A stretch of DNA of 64,000 nt from Andrena cerasifolii (Eukaryota; Arthropoda; Insecta; Hymenoptera; Andrenidae): contig NC_135124.1 in assembly GCF_050908995.1 (NCBI RefSeq), positions 10,788,001-10,852,000 on the forward strand, in the 5' to 3' direction. This document shows, one piece after another, positions 1 through 12,300 of the stretch. The first letter of the stretch is position 1, and each line of letters opens with the position of its first letter. Below the pieces are notes generated by a model that had not been told where the DNA came from, ran no database searches, and worked only from the letters and a program-made list of their open reading frames with translations. Position numbers and translations under genes: made by a program.

Positions 1-3000
1 TCTATACGCATATATATATATATATTACCAGCGTTTCACCTTCTTTTTTCTTGAGATTCTTCAGCCACCAGTAGAAAAATGCTCGGTGCAGAAGTTAGCT
101 CGTTCAGACGCAGTTGCGAGATAAGCTAGCGCGCAACTTTTGCAGAGACCGTTGCGGCGAAAACTTACTTCCATTTTTTAACCGGTATCTTACCTCGTTT
201 TTTTTTACACGCGGTTTCTATATTTGGTGGGGCGCGTAATTGTACGCTTTTGGCGGTAAGCTTTACGACGATGGACACGAGAAAGAGGCTGCAATGGACC
301 AGTGCGTTTAACTGTAACATTGAAAAAACATATTGATATCTGATACCTTTTCTTCCAAAGTTCGCCATTTCTTCAAAAAATAATACTTTTTAAATCTGCA
401 CGGTTAACTGAAGCTATTGTAATATACTCTAAGAAAACATTCCAATTTCTCAATTCCGAGGAAACATTGGAAAGTTACACGACCGCCTGTTTTTTAATTT
501 TTTTGCAGAGCCTAACGTTATCGTATGCTGTGACTATACAACCCCAATTTTTTTCAATCTAGGAACATAAAATATTAGTTAAACGTATATGTTTTCAGCT
601 GGTAAGAAAGATTTCCCGTAAAAAGTTACATTTCATTATAAAAGAATTCTTTGAAAATGACCTATATTTTCGAACGTCAGTGTGGCTTCCCCCCTTAAAC
701 AGCTCATAATCATGATTCGCCGGATAAATTTTCTGAGAGATATCGAGGGTAGGTGTACCTCCGTGACATACTCGAAACTTACAAGTCGCTATCCCTCAGA
801 AATTTGACGACGACTTCGTCACGTCCCTCCATGTACTTTCTGTTACAAGCTCCGCTCCTTCCAACAAGCCCCTCGCTATTTTCGTTTCGATTCTTATTAC
901 ACGGATTCGTCGTATCTCGTGGGGTAGCGTTCGATCCTATCACGCACGACGGAGTTCGCGAATTGTTTACCAGGAGAGGCCAAACGAAAAACAGGGTTAG
1001 AGGAGATCGGGATCTAGGTCAGTCTCTATATCCTCCCCCTTCGCTTTCATACCGCTTTCCACTTCCATTTTCTCGCCCCCCCCCCTCCCCCTCCTGCGAC
1101 TTTCTTTTCTGTCTTTGTGCCTGGCTCCGGCAGCGTTTCTAAATTCGCCCAGCAAACGCGTCACAATGCATAACGATGCACTGCCAGCCGCCGAAGAACA
1201 CCGATGGCGGGGGTCCATTCAAACGAAACCTCGAATGATACAGCATTCTTGCCTCGTCCATAGATCCAAGGGGGAGGATGGTGATTCATCGTTTTCCTGG
1301 ATTGAGAATTACGCGAGCGATAAGAGACGTTCCTGTGATATCATGGCTTAGCCTTCATGGTTAGCCAAATGTCCTTCTCAAGAGTGTGGTTTGTGATAAG
1401 GATAAGTGTGTCATGAGAAGTATTTTCAGATCTGATGAACTAGGTTCGAATTCCGTGCGAACACTTGGTGGAATCGCAGCAGCACTGGAATCTTAATATA
1501 TGAAGCAGAAGGTTTATATAAGGTTAGATGAATGTGATTATTTTCACAAAAGAATCAAAGAACCAAACCATCCCCGGCGAAGCCGAGTAGTGAAGCTAGT
1601 GGAGTAGATATATTCTGGAATATTTTTTATAAGAATAGGTTGATGTCGACTTTATCTGCGGGGATATGGTAACGAGTGGAGGACGTTTATGAAGTGGGAG
1701 TGTCAGTAATGATAGTTCTATCGATGCGTATTGATAAGTATGCGTTTGAATATCATAAATGTTTAATAAATTGCTATCGATAGCACTATTTCAGGAAACA
1801 TTAACTGTAATTGCAGAGATTTCTTCATTTTCGTTAAATACGATTTTCAACGGAAGACATGTCACAGAATAGGGTGGTATTTCTTTACTGCAAGGTAGCC
1901 AGTGGCTTCATCTGTTTCTACCAAAATTCATATCTCTTTTTGATCGACGCGAACACTTGATGACGCCCGTGGGTAATCAAGCGGCGTATAAAATTCACCT
2001 GTTGGCCGGCCGGCGTGTATTCGTACGAGTACAAAGCAAACGAACTGCGTATTTAAACCGGGCGCGAAGTGAAAATTAGTTGGGTAATTAGAGGGGAATT
2101 AGCTCGATGCACGGCAATTACAGGGGAGGCGATATTGATCCGCGGCGATTAGAATGCAAAACATTGACACGAGCCTCTGCCCGCCGTACGATCCTCGTTG
2201 CGGGAGCACCGATATACTTGTACGAGAAATTTTCGATTGCGGGGGCGGCGGTGGTGGAGTGGGCTCGGTTTAACGCAATTCATGCGGGCTAATTCGGAAA
2301 CAGGGCGCAAGGTGACGCCTGATTGATTGCGGTTTGCACTGACTTGCACATGGCGAATCAATGCGCTGAATTACTACTTGTGCCTCGGGCGCTTTGTCGA
2401 GTCGTTGGACCGAGCGCTGGGTATGAATATTCACGAACAGTTTTTCTAGATTTTATAACTAAATAGTCGCGAGCAGTTCAGGCACCGAAATCGACTTTCG
2501 CTGTCTGTACCTTGTGTCCGTTTAACTAAATAGTTTAAACACAGTAGATTGTAGCACAGTATTGGAATTTTTGACTCTTTTTGGTAACAACTCTGAAGTT
2601 GAAAATGTTATATATATATCGAGAATTTTTTCAGATTTGTACTCGTATTCTTCTGGTCAGATATTTTAGTTTTTGACGAAGTACCTACTGTAGATGATGT
2701 TATTAAATGGAATAATTTATTTGCTTCAGGTGGGTAATTATTGAGCAGTTTGTCGGAAGCGTTTAGTATTTTTGAGAGGCATTTACTGTTGCTTTAGAAT
2801 TGTTAACGTTTAGAGGCAGACAGAGCCGTGAGTGCAGTTAAACGCAAACGTTCAGTTGCATTTTCCTCTCGGGAGTTCAAGTTTTTTCGCTGAGAGTCGG
2901 CGATACCAACGTTATTCACCCTCGTTGAAAAGCAATACCTTTTCACTCGGGCGCGTTTTTCACATTTTTTTTCCCGCCAGTTCCTCACACGTGCCAATAA

Positions 3001-3671
3001 AAACAGGGCGGAACATACTGCGTGAAATATTCGGGCACACTGAGGCGCGAAAAATCGTAGGTCTTTACTGGAACTGCAATGTACACTACCTTTTTTGTTC
3101 CTTTTTTTAAAATATTGTTATAACGTAGAAATATATTTTTACTCACTCGTGATGATTGCCGAAGGAAAAGAAATCAATGTTTATGAATAGAAATTTGTGG
3201 CGATATCGAGATCATTGACCTGGGGAAACTGAATAATAATTTCTGCTCCAGATTTGAGTGCACGTGGAGGATGAGGTTATCTCTGTAGCTTCAGGATATA
3301 TGAGGCAACTGAAAGTTCATACGAAAGAATATTTAGTTCAAAGTGGGTAGAAGCAATTGTTTTGTAGGTTACATAACTCGAGCGTACTGAAGCGGGCAGT
3401 GCACATGTGGGAGCGTGGTTTTAGCGGGCACGGCCTAATGTTCTGTTCACTGTGCTGTTATAAGTACAGATCTATCACGAAAGGGATGGCACCTATGTAT
3501 TGTGCGAGCAGAATCCTGTTCGTTTTAGCCTACTGCGTAGCCCCATATTGGATTTCAAATATAATCACGCTCAACAACGGGCATGCATCTACTTCAAATA
3601 AATTAAAAATAACTTACGAATCCCCTGAAAATATTAAAATTCATTTCAACAGAAATTTAGAACATCCATTT
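1..3671. other. non-coding DNA with two small CpG-rich islands
   Basis: No supportable gene is visible. A short TA dinucleotide run lies near 10-26. A CpG-richer stretch at about 780-1350 contains a cytosine/pyrimidine tract at about 1074-1097. A second stretch lies at about 1950-2420. To the right of the first island (about 1350-1720) the plus strand turns G-rich. Open frames here are 60-130 codons, mutually overlapping, and without recognisable domains. The LINE-like relic inside this stretch is listed separately. Confidence 0.6.
1489..1612 (-). repeat. LINE-like 3' tail relic, copy 1 (internally deleted)
   Basis: Read on the minus strand, this segment contains CTACTCGGCTTCGCC, then a GTGAAAATAATCACATTCATCT-like block, and ends near TTCTGCTTCATATATTAAG. 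The same three blocks, in the same order, occur on the plus strand at 42940-43146, where the spacing is about 80 bp longer. This shows a dispersed repeat family with this copy shortened internally. The CGGCTTCGCC-to-ATATTAAGAT layout resembles 3' tails of insect non-LTR elements (RTE-like), but no reverse transcriptase sequence is present. The class is therefore inferred. Confidence 0.5.
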
Positions 3672-3675
3672 TTAA

Positions 3676-4145
3676 CCCTTCGTTGACACTCTCGGTGTGA
3701 CATTTTGACTGATTTTGAGCCTGTACCTTTTCCAATACGCAGAATATTGTGGATATTCGTGGAGCATCTCTGTTTTTTCAATCACCGAAATACCCGACCT
3801 TCTATATGCAAAATAAATACCTTTTTTCCAAAGCCGACTTACAAACTATATTTTTTCCTCAAACTATTAAATCTGAACAACAACTCTGTAGATTTTTAAC
3901 TTGAAATATTTAAATTTGTAAGAGTTACATTTTTTTTAAAGATTGTTGTCGTTTTTTCTCGACATACAGTAATCTAGATTTTTTTTTACAAAAGCTGTGA
4001 TAAAATTTCAAACAAAAAACTATTGGAATAAATTCTAAAGTTTTTTATCATAACGATTGGATTTTTACATGAGAATAGCAGTCGTTCAGAAATTGCCCAC
4101 CCAGCGTGTCAAAATTGATCGAAAAAGAGGTGTGCCAACGAAGGG
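3676..4145. mobile_element. piggyBac-like MITE (TTAA target site)
   Basis: This 470-bp element is flanked by TTAA at 3672-3675 and 4146-4149. The ends are inverted: CCCTTCGTTGACAC on the left, and CCCTTCGTTGGCAC when the right end is read on the minus strand. Just inside, both ends carry a GTGACATTTTGAC / TCAATTTTGACAC motif. TTAA duplication plus a CCC terminus is the hallmark of the piggyBac superfamily. The interior is AT-rich with only short open frames, so the element is non-autonomous. Four other elements in the window share this end architecture. Confidence 0.8.
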
Positions 4146-5242
4146 TTAAATTCCCAGCCACTTTGCTCCAAAAACGGCAGAATATTACTGAACCGGTACA
4201 ACTAAAATTACTTAAGCTTCAAATTCGTGTTCCTGGTAATCATTACTCTTAAACCTCTTCATACCTAGCTACTCGTTAGCGTCAATTTACTACTAAAGCG
4301 TTCGTTTAGCATGTCGAAGTTGAACCACCAGTGCAACATGCTTGTCAGTCGTAATTAATTCGTACATCTATTCAACACTTGCACGTTTACCGCATTTCAA
4401 TTGGCACGCACTGTGCAACATATCCTCCTTCGTTACACGGAGGATTAATCTTTCATGTAATTCTGCTCGTTCCTCGGTCACCCCCTCCACCGTTAAATCG
4501 CGGGATCAGCTGGAAAAAATTTGAGACTGGAAAAGCTTCACATTAGAACGCACGTTGCGTAATCATATTTCACGGTACGCGCACATTTAATAGGTAGCAG
4601 AAACCGCATTGGCTCTGGTTGCAGCGAATCTCACCTTGACATCTAAGATTACATCATCGCGATGAGTAATTTTTATCGATGCCAGTGGCTTCATTAACAT
4701 TCAGTCCCTAACGTGGCTCTTATGCTCGCGTTAGCGTGTCTTTCACTGTCAACCGCTGACATTGGAATAAGATAATTTTATTAATGCTTTCGTTACCACG
4801 TCTAAGTATACGCGCTTGTTACTCCTGACAGGTCGGCTGAATACATTATTCAGGCAGATATTAACACATTCGAGTCTGGAATCGCATTTAAATCGCTTTA
4901 AACAGCAACGGGGATTGGTGTGAGACGCGTACCGGCATTCTCAATATTCTAACAAGTGAATTATATCGGTGATAGACACGCGGTGTGATTCGTGATTACT
5001 GTAAAAGGCAACTTTGGATTATATAAACAGAAAGAGTCTTATGCGAGCATTCTTGTAGATTCTTTCAGGTTTATTTTCCAAGTTACAACGAATTGAAGGA
5101 AATGCTCGATAAACCTCGTTGCATTTGGTTGACGACTAGCATTTCACGCTATTTAAGTATATGTAGTCAGTTGCTCCCCCATTTTGTTGCTTCGTGCAGA
5201 AGTAATAGGTGCCATTCAATTATGAAATGCCAAATAAAACAG

Positions 5243-5394
5243 AATTGAAGAGCCCTTGTAGAAAACTCTGTAAGTGCCAAAATTCAAAACAAAGTTTTAT
5301 CAGAAAATATTCTACGTGCCTATAGTAATACTACAGTACTTATAGAATTTGATTTTTTGCAACTACAGTATTTTCAATAACGACTCTTTAATTG
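5243..5394. mobile_element. palindromic MITE, family shared with 31126-31278 (copy A)
   Basis: The ends are imperfect inverted repeats: AATTGAAGAGCCCTTGTAGA on the left, and AATTAAAGAGTCGTTATTGA when the right end is read on the minus strand. The interior contains GTAATACTACAGTA and TAGAATTTGATTTTT. Both ends and these interior words recur at 31126-31278. AATT at both ends could be part of the terminal repeat or a target duplication. There is no coding capacity and the superfamily is not assigned. It lies 36 bp from a hAT-like element. Confidence 0.7.
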
Positions 5395-5430
5395 TGATTT
5401 GAAAATATCAGATTAGTTTGCACCTTCACG

Positions 5431-5611
5431 CAGAGATGGACAAAAAATTTATTTAGATAACATTTCGAATAACCAACGAAAGTTAAAAAAATTATTCGTT
5501 ATTCGTTCGTTAACCAGAGCTAGCTGTATTCGACACATGACGAATAATTTTTTATCTTTTTAAAACTCGTTATTCGAAATTTTATTTAGATACAAATTTT
5601 GCCCATCTCTG
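5431..5611. mobile_element. hAT-like MITE with degenerate 8-bp target duplication
   Basis: This 181-bp element has terminal inverted repeats CAGAGATGGACAAA and CAGAGATGGGCAAA (right end read on the minus strand). The inverted similarity continues for about 45 bp through a TTTCGAATAAC block. The flanking octamers are CCTTCACG (5423-5430) and CTTTCGCG (5612-5619), which match at six of eight positions and differ only by transitions. The CAGRGATGGGCAAA end and 8-bp duplication are typical of the hAT superfamily. It has no transposase. Confidence 0.8.
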
Positions 5612-8600
5612 CTTTCGCGTAATCTGTTTTCAAGTTTATTTAATTCGCAACTCAGGAAATAAACCCTGATCATTCTCGATTGGTATAAACTTTTTCCTGT
5701 AATAGGATCTAGATTTATCCCTCAAAGTATATCATCACAGTTTTTATGATATATTATAAGAAATGAAGATGGACTCGAAACCATGGGGATATAGAAACTT
5801 TTCAAAATAATTAATATTCTCATCTTGAGCAACACAGAGGCAAAGTTTAAACTGCACTATAAACGAAGGAAAATGGGTCTTAGATGGGAGGGAGAAATTT
5901 TATGTTACCAAAGAAATTTCCCCGCCGTTCCGTTTAAGAACGGGGAAACGAACGCAGGTGCGGATGGACGTTTGCATGCAAATGCGTTCCGCGTTGTTAG
6001 TGAAGCATTTGACGCTTCCTCTTCTAGAATGCCTCCTTCATTGAAATTCGTTTACGCCTACTTTTTGCCGCTCCTAACGCTTCACGTCAGTCACACGTGA
6101 AAAGTGGCATTACTGTTAAAAAACATTAAAACATTATCCGTCTGGTATCACTTTTACAAATGCTGATACTTATCTTTGCTGTTTCAATTATTTCACTTAA
6201 ATTACAATTAGCAAACTGGAGGACCTTGCAGCCAGAGGAGTGCACTTTATAACATTATTGCTTTGACTTAACATTTTCCTATTCTTTCCTTTCATTAATC
6301 ACGATTAAACTTTACAGACAGAAGCTGTCTTTTCTAATAGAAGCTGTCTGCACAGTATCCTGTACAGTTTTCCAAATAATGAATAGTTGTGTAATGCACG
6401 AAGCATTTTTAAGTGGTTTAAATTATCGCGGATGTGTCTACAAGTTTTTTCAATTAGATTCTCATTATGTTTTACGTGCGACAGAGAACGCTGCTCATTG
6501 TATATTTAATGGTCAATAATGGCTTCAATCGGACATATGCGGTAATGACGTTAAAATACGAGTGTGCCGGTAATTGCGTTTAGTAGAGAGTTATTGTTGC
6601 GTTATATCTGGGCAGGTGAAATTTTCAACGAAGTGAAACGTTGTGTAATATATCAGGAACTTAAATAACACTTATAAAAAATTTCACGTCTTCGTGAGCT
6701 GTAGAGCGAAATTCACAGTCGCAATAATTCTGTGAAATGTTTACATAATTGTAAAGCACATTTTACTATTACTTTATGATGTAATATCGTGCTACAGCAA
6801 AACATTGCTATTCCATATTGCCATGTAAGTTAATTGAATCTAAAATCAAGTAATATATTTTACACAATTTAATTACATCAGCAGTTTGAAATGATCATAA
6901 TTCGACCTGTGATTCATTATCATACTGGATTTCGTACACTGATTGTAATCAAAATTGCTTGCAAAAATTTTCGTATACTCTACAAAAACATGTTTTCGAT
7001 GTTCCTAAAATATCCCAATATTTTTGGAAACCGGTATAGGAGTTGGAACAGAGCACTCAAATGAAAAACGAAATTTGTGTTGCAAAGTAGAATAGGCCTA
7101 TACTGGAAATCCAGATTAGTAAACTCCTGGCCGGGTGTAAAATTCATAAGAATCACTGTCAGTGTCGTGTAACGATAATCTCACTGCTGTAATTGTCTAT
7201 GTAGCTTAATGAAATGTTAATACAGCTGTGGACTGTGCGTTAATTGAAGGAAACACATAATCTAGCTAGCTTTGGCCACATTTTACAATTCTTCACGCTT
7301 CTTCTTTTATAATCCCCTGCGAATTACATTCCCCGATAGAATCGAATCCGAGACCGAGCTAAGCTCAGCTTACTGGAACAAGTAGAACCTCTGGTACAAG
7401 TTGACCTGCATTGCGCCATAAACTTTCCTGACACCGTGGTTAGATACTCTGTTGAAATAACACTAGGTACACATATAGTTTTTAGAGCTTCGAGAAAGTT
7501 TGGAGATTGTGGTCTGACTATGAGATAAAACAATTTGCAAAGAAGGTACAAAATTGTCCTCTCGTATTTATTCCTGTTCTGGCCATATCTGACTCTATCT
7601 CTTCTTCGAATTAACTTCTCTCACCTTTTTTTTGTTACGTAAGGCTCCTTAAAGGTCTGCCTTCGTAGGAAAAATATCTTCAAGTAGAATGTTAGTCAAG
7701 TTGTAGTCTGTATGTATATATTAACTATACTAAGCAATACATTGATTTACTTGCGTTGTTTGGTTGAAATAAATTCCCGAAAACACCCTTACTTTTCTGA
7801 CCATTACAGTGATCTGCCCCCTTAAGTTCAAAATTTAAACGGGATTGCAGGAATTGTATAGTCGGGAGGATTTTGTAATTTTTTTCACTCAGTACTCTTT
7901 CGATTTAAAATCGTATTTGTGCAAAATTCGTTTTGCACTGTAAAACTGAATCTAGGTATTCGTATTAGTTTTTCCTATTGTCAATCTATATACGCGTCAC
8001 ACGCGTACACTATTCGCCGAAATTAAATGAAGAAACAGGAAATCAATTCTCTGCACATCTCCTGGATAATCGTGTAGGTGAATGCTCGTGAAAGATTCAC
8101 AAGCTGTTCTGGGACGTCAATAGATTTCGCTAACGAAGCGATGCATCAAACAGTTTGATAACAAGCACTACTCTTGATGAGTGATCTACATGCATGACAT
8201 TATTAGGAGCACTGATTGTCTGATGAATTAAGGAACACGCAATTTCTAGATTCCTGTTTCTTCTGCAAGCTGATGAATATGAGTGAACACTTTGAAACCA
8301 AATAGTAGACCCGTGTGTGGCGACCCAGTGCCTTTGTTTAATCGGTTCCCTCCTCCTTAAAACGTAGAAACTTGTACAAGCAGCAAATATTTTATACCAC
8401 TGTTCCACCTCCTCCCTAACTTATCCAATTTTAATCAAACTAACTTTCCATGAACTCTCCTATAGTTAGATAATCAAAGTCTCCTCAAAGCCTCTTCGAA
8501 AGCCAACGCAGCATCATAGTCTCCTCAATTTTTAAAAAGAACCACTCAGTACTAATTACTAATTACTCCTCCAATTTTTCTCAATCTCCTCCACCAATAT

Positions 8601-8645
8601 TTCCACTAGCTAAACAAGTAAATCACTCTCCACCAGTCTGTTTAA

Positions 8646-9374
8646 GGGTAGATACTAAGCAGTCATTCCTGTCTAAGATGAAGCATTTCAGTTTGAATTA
8701 ATTAGAAAGAAACGAATTGAAACTGAGATTTGTTCTTTGGCATGAAGTTTATTAACGTCATAAGCTTTAAAAGACTCGTTTGTTTAGTAAAAAATATGCA
8801 TTATACATGCCGCTACAGATGGATCATTAAAGTGGCTTTTTAAATAACTCAAAACTGGAGGTTTCAATCGATTCAGAACAAATTCGAGAATCTTCACAAA
8901 ATGTGTAGTTTCGGATCAGGCCTAAATTAAAGTTAATGAAACCTCATACTTCATGAAAAGAAACTAAAATCCCACTGACACCCCATTGATGAGGTTTTAC
9001 CACCCCCCAAGCCCCAAAAGATGAGGTCTTAGTTTCTTTTCATAAAGAATAATAATTTTCACTAACTTTAATTTAGATCTGGTCTCAAACTACACACTTT
9101 GTGAAAATGCTCGAATTTGTATTGAATCGATTTGAATCTCCGTTTTTGAATTATCACTGCGAAACAAAAGAAACTTATTTAAAAAAAAACCTCCTTAATG
9201 ATCCATCTGTAGCGTCATACATAATGAAGATTTTTTACCAAACAAACATGTTTTTAAAGCTTATAATGTTAATAAACTTCGTGCCAACGAACAGGTGTCA
9301 ATTACAATTGGTTTCTTTGTAATTAATTGAAACAGAAATGCTTCGTTTTAGACAGGAACGATTGCCTGGTACCC
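8646..9374. mobile_element. 729-bp foldback element with long inverted arms, TTAA flanks
   Basis: TTAA lies at 8642-8645 and 9375-9378. Nearly the whole element is one imperfect palindrome with arms of about 340-360 bp around a centre near 9000-9010. Matching landmarks include CCTGTCTAA and GAAGCATTTC near both ends, CTACAGATGGATCATTAA / TTAATGATCCATCTGTAG, and TCATGAAAAGAAACTAA / TTAGTTTCTTTTCATAAA near the centre. The termini begin GGGTA, unlike the CCC ends of the piggyBac-like set, so I treat it as a separate TTAA-targeting family. Open frames inside are palindrome by-products. Confidence 0.8.
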
Positions 9375-9378
9375 TTAA

Positions 9379-12300
9379 CAGTCACTGTTACCTCTTAATT
9401 ACCCGACCTTACCTTGGCCACGACTTCCGTCTGATAGTGGGTTCATTCATCTCCGCGATCACCAAGACCGTATCGAAGTGGCGGGCACAGTGGAGCCCGA
9501 AGAATGCGACACACGTGATTACAATGAGCGATACGTTTCGCTTTACGTGCAATCCTCGCTCATGCTCTCCCGCGTACGTGCAGGCTCGCGCGGCGAAACG
9601 AGCGTAACACACAATCTTCGGCTCCTGCTTCCTCGTAGCGAGGCCGTGTCCGCCTCGCCCCGCAAATAAACGGGATAAACATCATCGTTTTCGAGCGGTC
9701 CACGTATTTTCCGCGCATTCGGCGATACATCCGACCGCCATTTCGTGGTCGCGATAGCGTTGATCAAAATGGCAGCGACTCCTTACTCTAGCACCCTAAC
9801 AGGTAGAACTAAGCTTCTCGATGGAATATCGCAGAGCCATGTGATTTAGTGGATCCCATTTTCACGGAGTGGAGAAGATAGATTCTCCCGGCTCTTTTCT
9901 GGAAAAATGGGATATCGTGGAGTTTACATTTTTACAGTGCTCGTAATATGAACGTTCGCTTGAATATCGCGTTACAAGCTGCTGAGCATCTGCGAGAGGA
10001 TTCTGTGTTAAATTTTCATGGGTAGATGAAATGTTCGTTCCTGTTTACTTTATCCAAGCGAAAGGTTTGAACTCCTCGGACAGATTGAGCGATTTCAAGA
10101 TTAAAGGTGGCTCGTGAAGATTCGCAGAAGTGGCTCTTTGATCGTGCATAATGCATTACATAATCAGCTTTTTTTTCTGACGGCGTTTAAGTTATCCGTG
10201 ATCCTGTAACGAAGTTATCTTGAAGCGATTGGCTGTAATTGCTCGCGATAGAAATTGAACGAGGGGCTCTGTCAGCGTCGAAACGACAGGCATGCCTGAT
10301 GTAAGTTTGCGATGGATCGTGCGTTTGCTTATCAGCGCTCCAGAAGCGGTTAGATAATGGAATTAAGAGGAACTTTTCAAATAATATTTCCACTGAAATT
10401 CACGACTGTCTCCTTGTCTAACGAGAGCGTATGTGGGCTTGCGCGATATAAGCGTTGCCAGATGTTGTCGCTTGCACACCTTTTATGTAACGACAGTCGT
10501 AATCGATAGGAACTGTTCCTTCGCTGGCATTTATCACAACTCGCAGCTATGCGTCTTCATTAGCTACGATTCCATTATGGTTACCGCGGAATTAAATCAA
10601 AGCTGCGTTATCCAACAATTCCCCGCGATCTCGCTTTTACGCTGATATATAAACGTTGGCCTTTAGTTGCTATTCATTTCGCCATCTCCCAATCAACTTT
10701 TCATTCAACGCTTCACTCTGGAATTGAATCGAGCATCGAACAACCCTTGAAAATATTTGCCACATTACACGAGCCGCGGGTAGTAAGAAAACATGGGCGG
10801 GAACTCGTAGCATTGAATGAAAACAAAAATGAGATTCGCGATATTGAATCAACCGCGTTCTAGTTTTCTCATTGGGAATTCTGCAAATTTTTCCGCACAA
10901 TAACAAATTGATGGAACTGCGACACGGTGGCGCGCGCGGTATATAAATCGCGACAGAAATATGTTAGCGACGATGCCATGGGCTTCTCTGCTTATGTACG
11001 CGACCAGCTTTTCAGGAAGCATAAACCCACATTGATGCGATGCACATGCAACGCACTTTAGAATAAAGCTCCCCTGGTGTTAACCTTAATTCGTTTCGCT
11101 GATACCGTTATGCGCAGAGTGCTTTGGCGAAAGCCCTTTGTTTAAGGCGGTTTATTATTTCACGGGGAAGCGAGGGAGGATAAAAACTACTCAACTTTAC
11201 GTATCATGGGTACGAATAAATATTTATTCCTTCGAGAGAAGCTGTTTCATTCGCGAGCTTTCGATATGGTGCTCGATTTTCAGTGGAGGAAAACATTTAC
11301 AAATTGCTGTCTTCGCGATGATTGTTTTTTAAAAAATTGAAAGCGAGCGTCAAGCTTGTCTGGATAATGCAAAGCTTGAGGTAGGAAGATGCGAATGAAA
11401 CTGACTTTTTAAAAGGCAGTAAAAATCGCCACTCTTCGAGAATGGAGAGGAACATCCTACCGCGGTTTTGTAGTCTGGATGTAATTAAAAAAGAAGTAGG
11501 TTGATCGCGTATAGCTTCGTAATTCTCGTGGAGCACGGCAAAGTTACATAAACATAGAAATTTGCGCGCGAAGCGTGCCGAGGCGTGCAATTTTCGTGCA
11601 AGCTGCGAGCAGCTTGCCTCGTTTTTTCCGTGTATAGTCGGCTGATAAGTCTGCGCCGGTGTAAAACTAGCTAGCAACTATCCAGCCTGCCTTTAGCGAG
11701 CAGCTTCGATTTTTGCTTTCACGCAGACAAACACTGCGGAGAGGATTTACATAGCAAAGCTTGTACAAAAACGAACATGGATGTATATAGGTATTTCAGT
11801 TTCCAAAGAAGCGGACAATGCCTTCAAACTGTTGCGCGTTTCTAATATCGTTAGTTAGTTTACTGCAACAGCTTTTCGCGGAATAGTGCATCAACGTGTT
11901 TTTGAATTTTATGGGAATAAAATATTCCCAAATCGTTTCACTTATATTCGTATCTGAAGACTAAAGTTCTCATTGGTAGAACTCCTCTTTTTGGAGGGAT
12001 ATAATAATTACTTTAAGCACTAAATCGTTTCTTAAAAGTTCTTATTTTTTTTTAAAGAAGTTAACATTTTCTTTGCTATTTAGAAACGTGGAACTCTAAA
12101 TTCTTTTAATAGTGTATAAGACACGATTGATGAAGGATTATTTATTAATGTTCCAAGTACGATTACTGTTATTAATGTTAAAAAGATTTGCAAAGCCTGA
12201 GAAAAAGTCGGCAAGGTATGGGAAGAACAGAAGAGAGTAGAAAAAGCGACGTATGTATATCGTGCAATAGGTATCGATTTCTATCAGAGCCTTGCCATAA

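Larger units (their letters stand above)
4150..8641. other. AT-rich non-coding DNA with one moderate CpG island
   Basis: A moderate CpG-rich stretch lies at about 4370-4980, preceded by C-rich DNA (about 4150-4330). From 6100 to 8400 the sequence is AT-rich with no repeat or gene signal. About 8405-8640 is strikingly C/T-rich and G-poor on the plus strand, with repeated CTCC and CCTCC words, directly left of the foldback element and the CG-richer zone at 9330-9770. Two MITEs in this interval (5243-5394 and 5431-5611) are listed separately. Confidence 0.6.

Noticed and set aside
680..700. CCCCCCTTAAA here, CCCCCTTAA near 7816 and TTTAGGGGGC near 33490 as ends of a common family
   Set aside because: Similarity is limited to the short G-run end and a TGTAACTTTTTA word for two of them. 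No element with two ends could be delimited.
1435..1470. GGTTCGAATTC resembling a tRNA B box
   Set aside because: No A box, acceptor stem or cloverleaf can be built around it.
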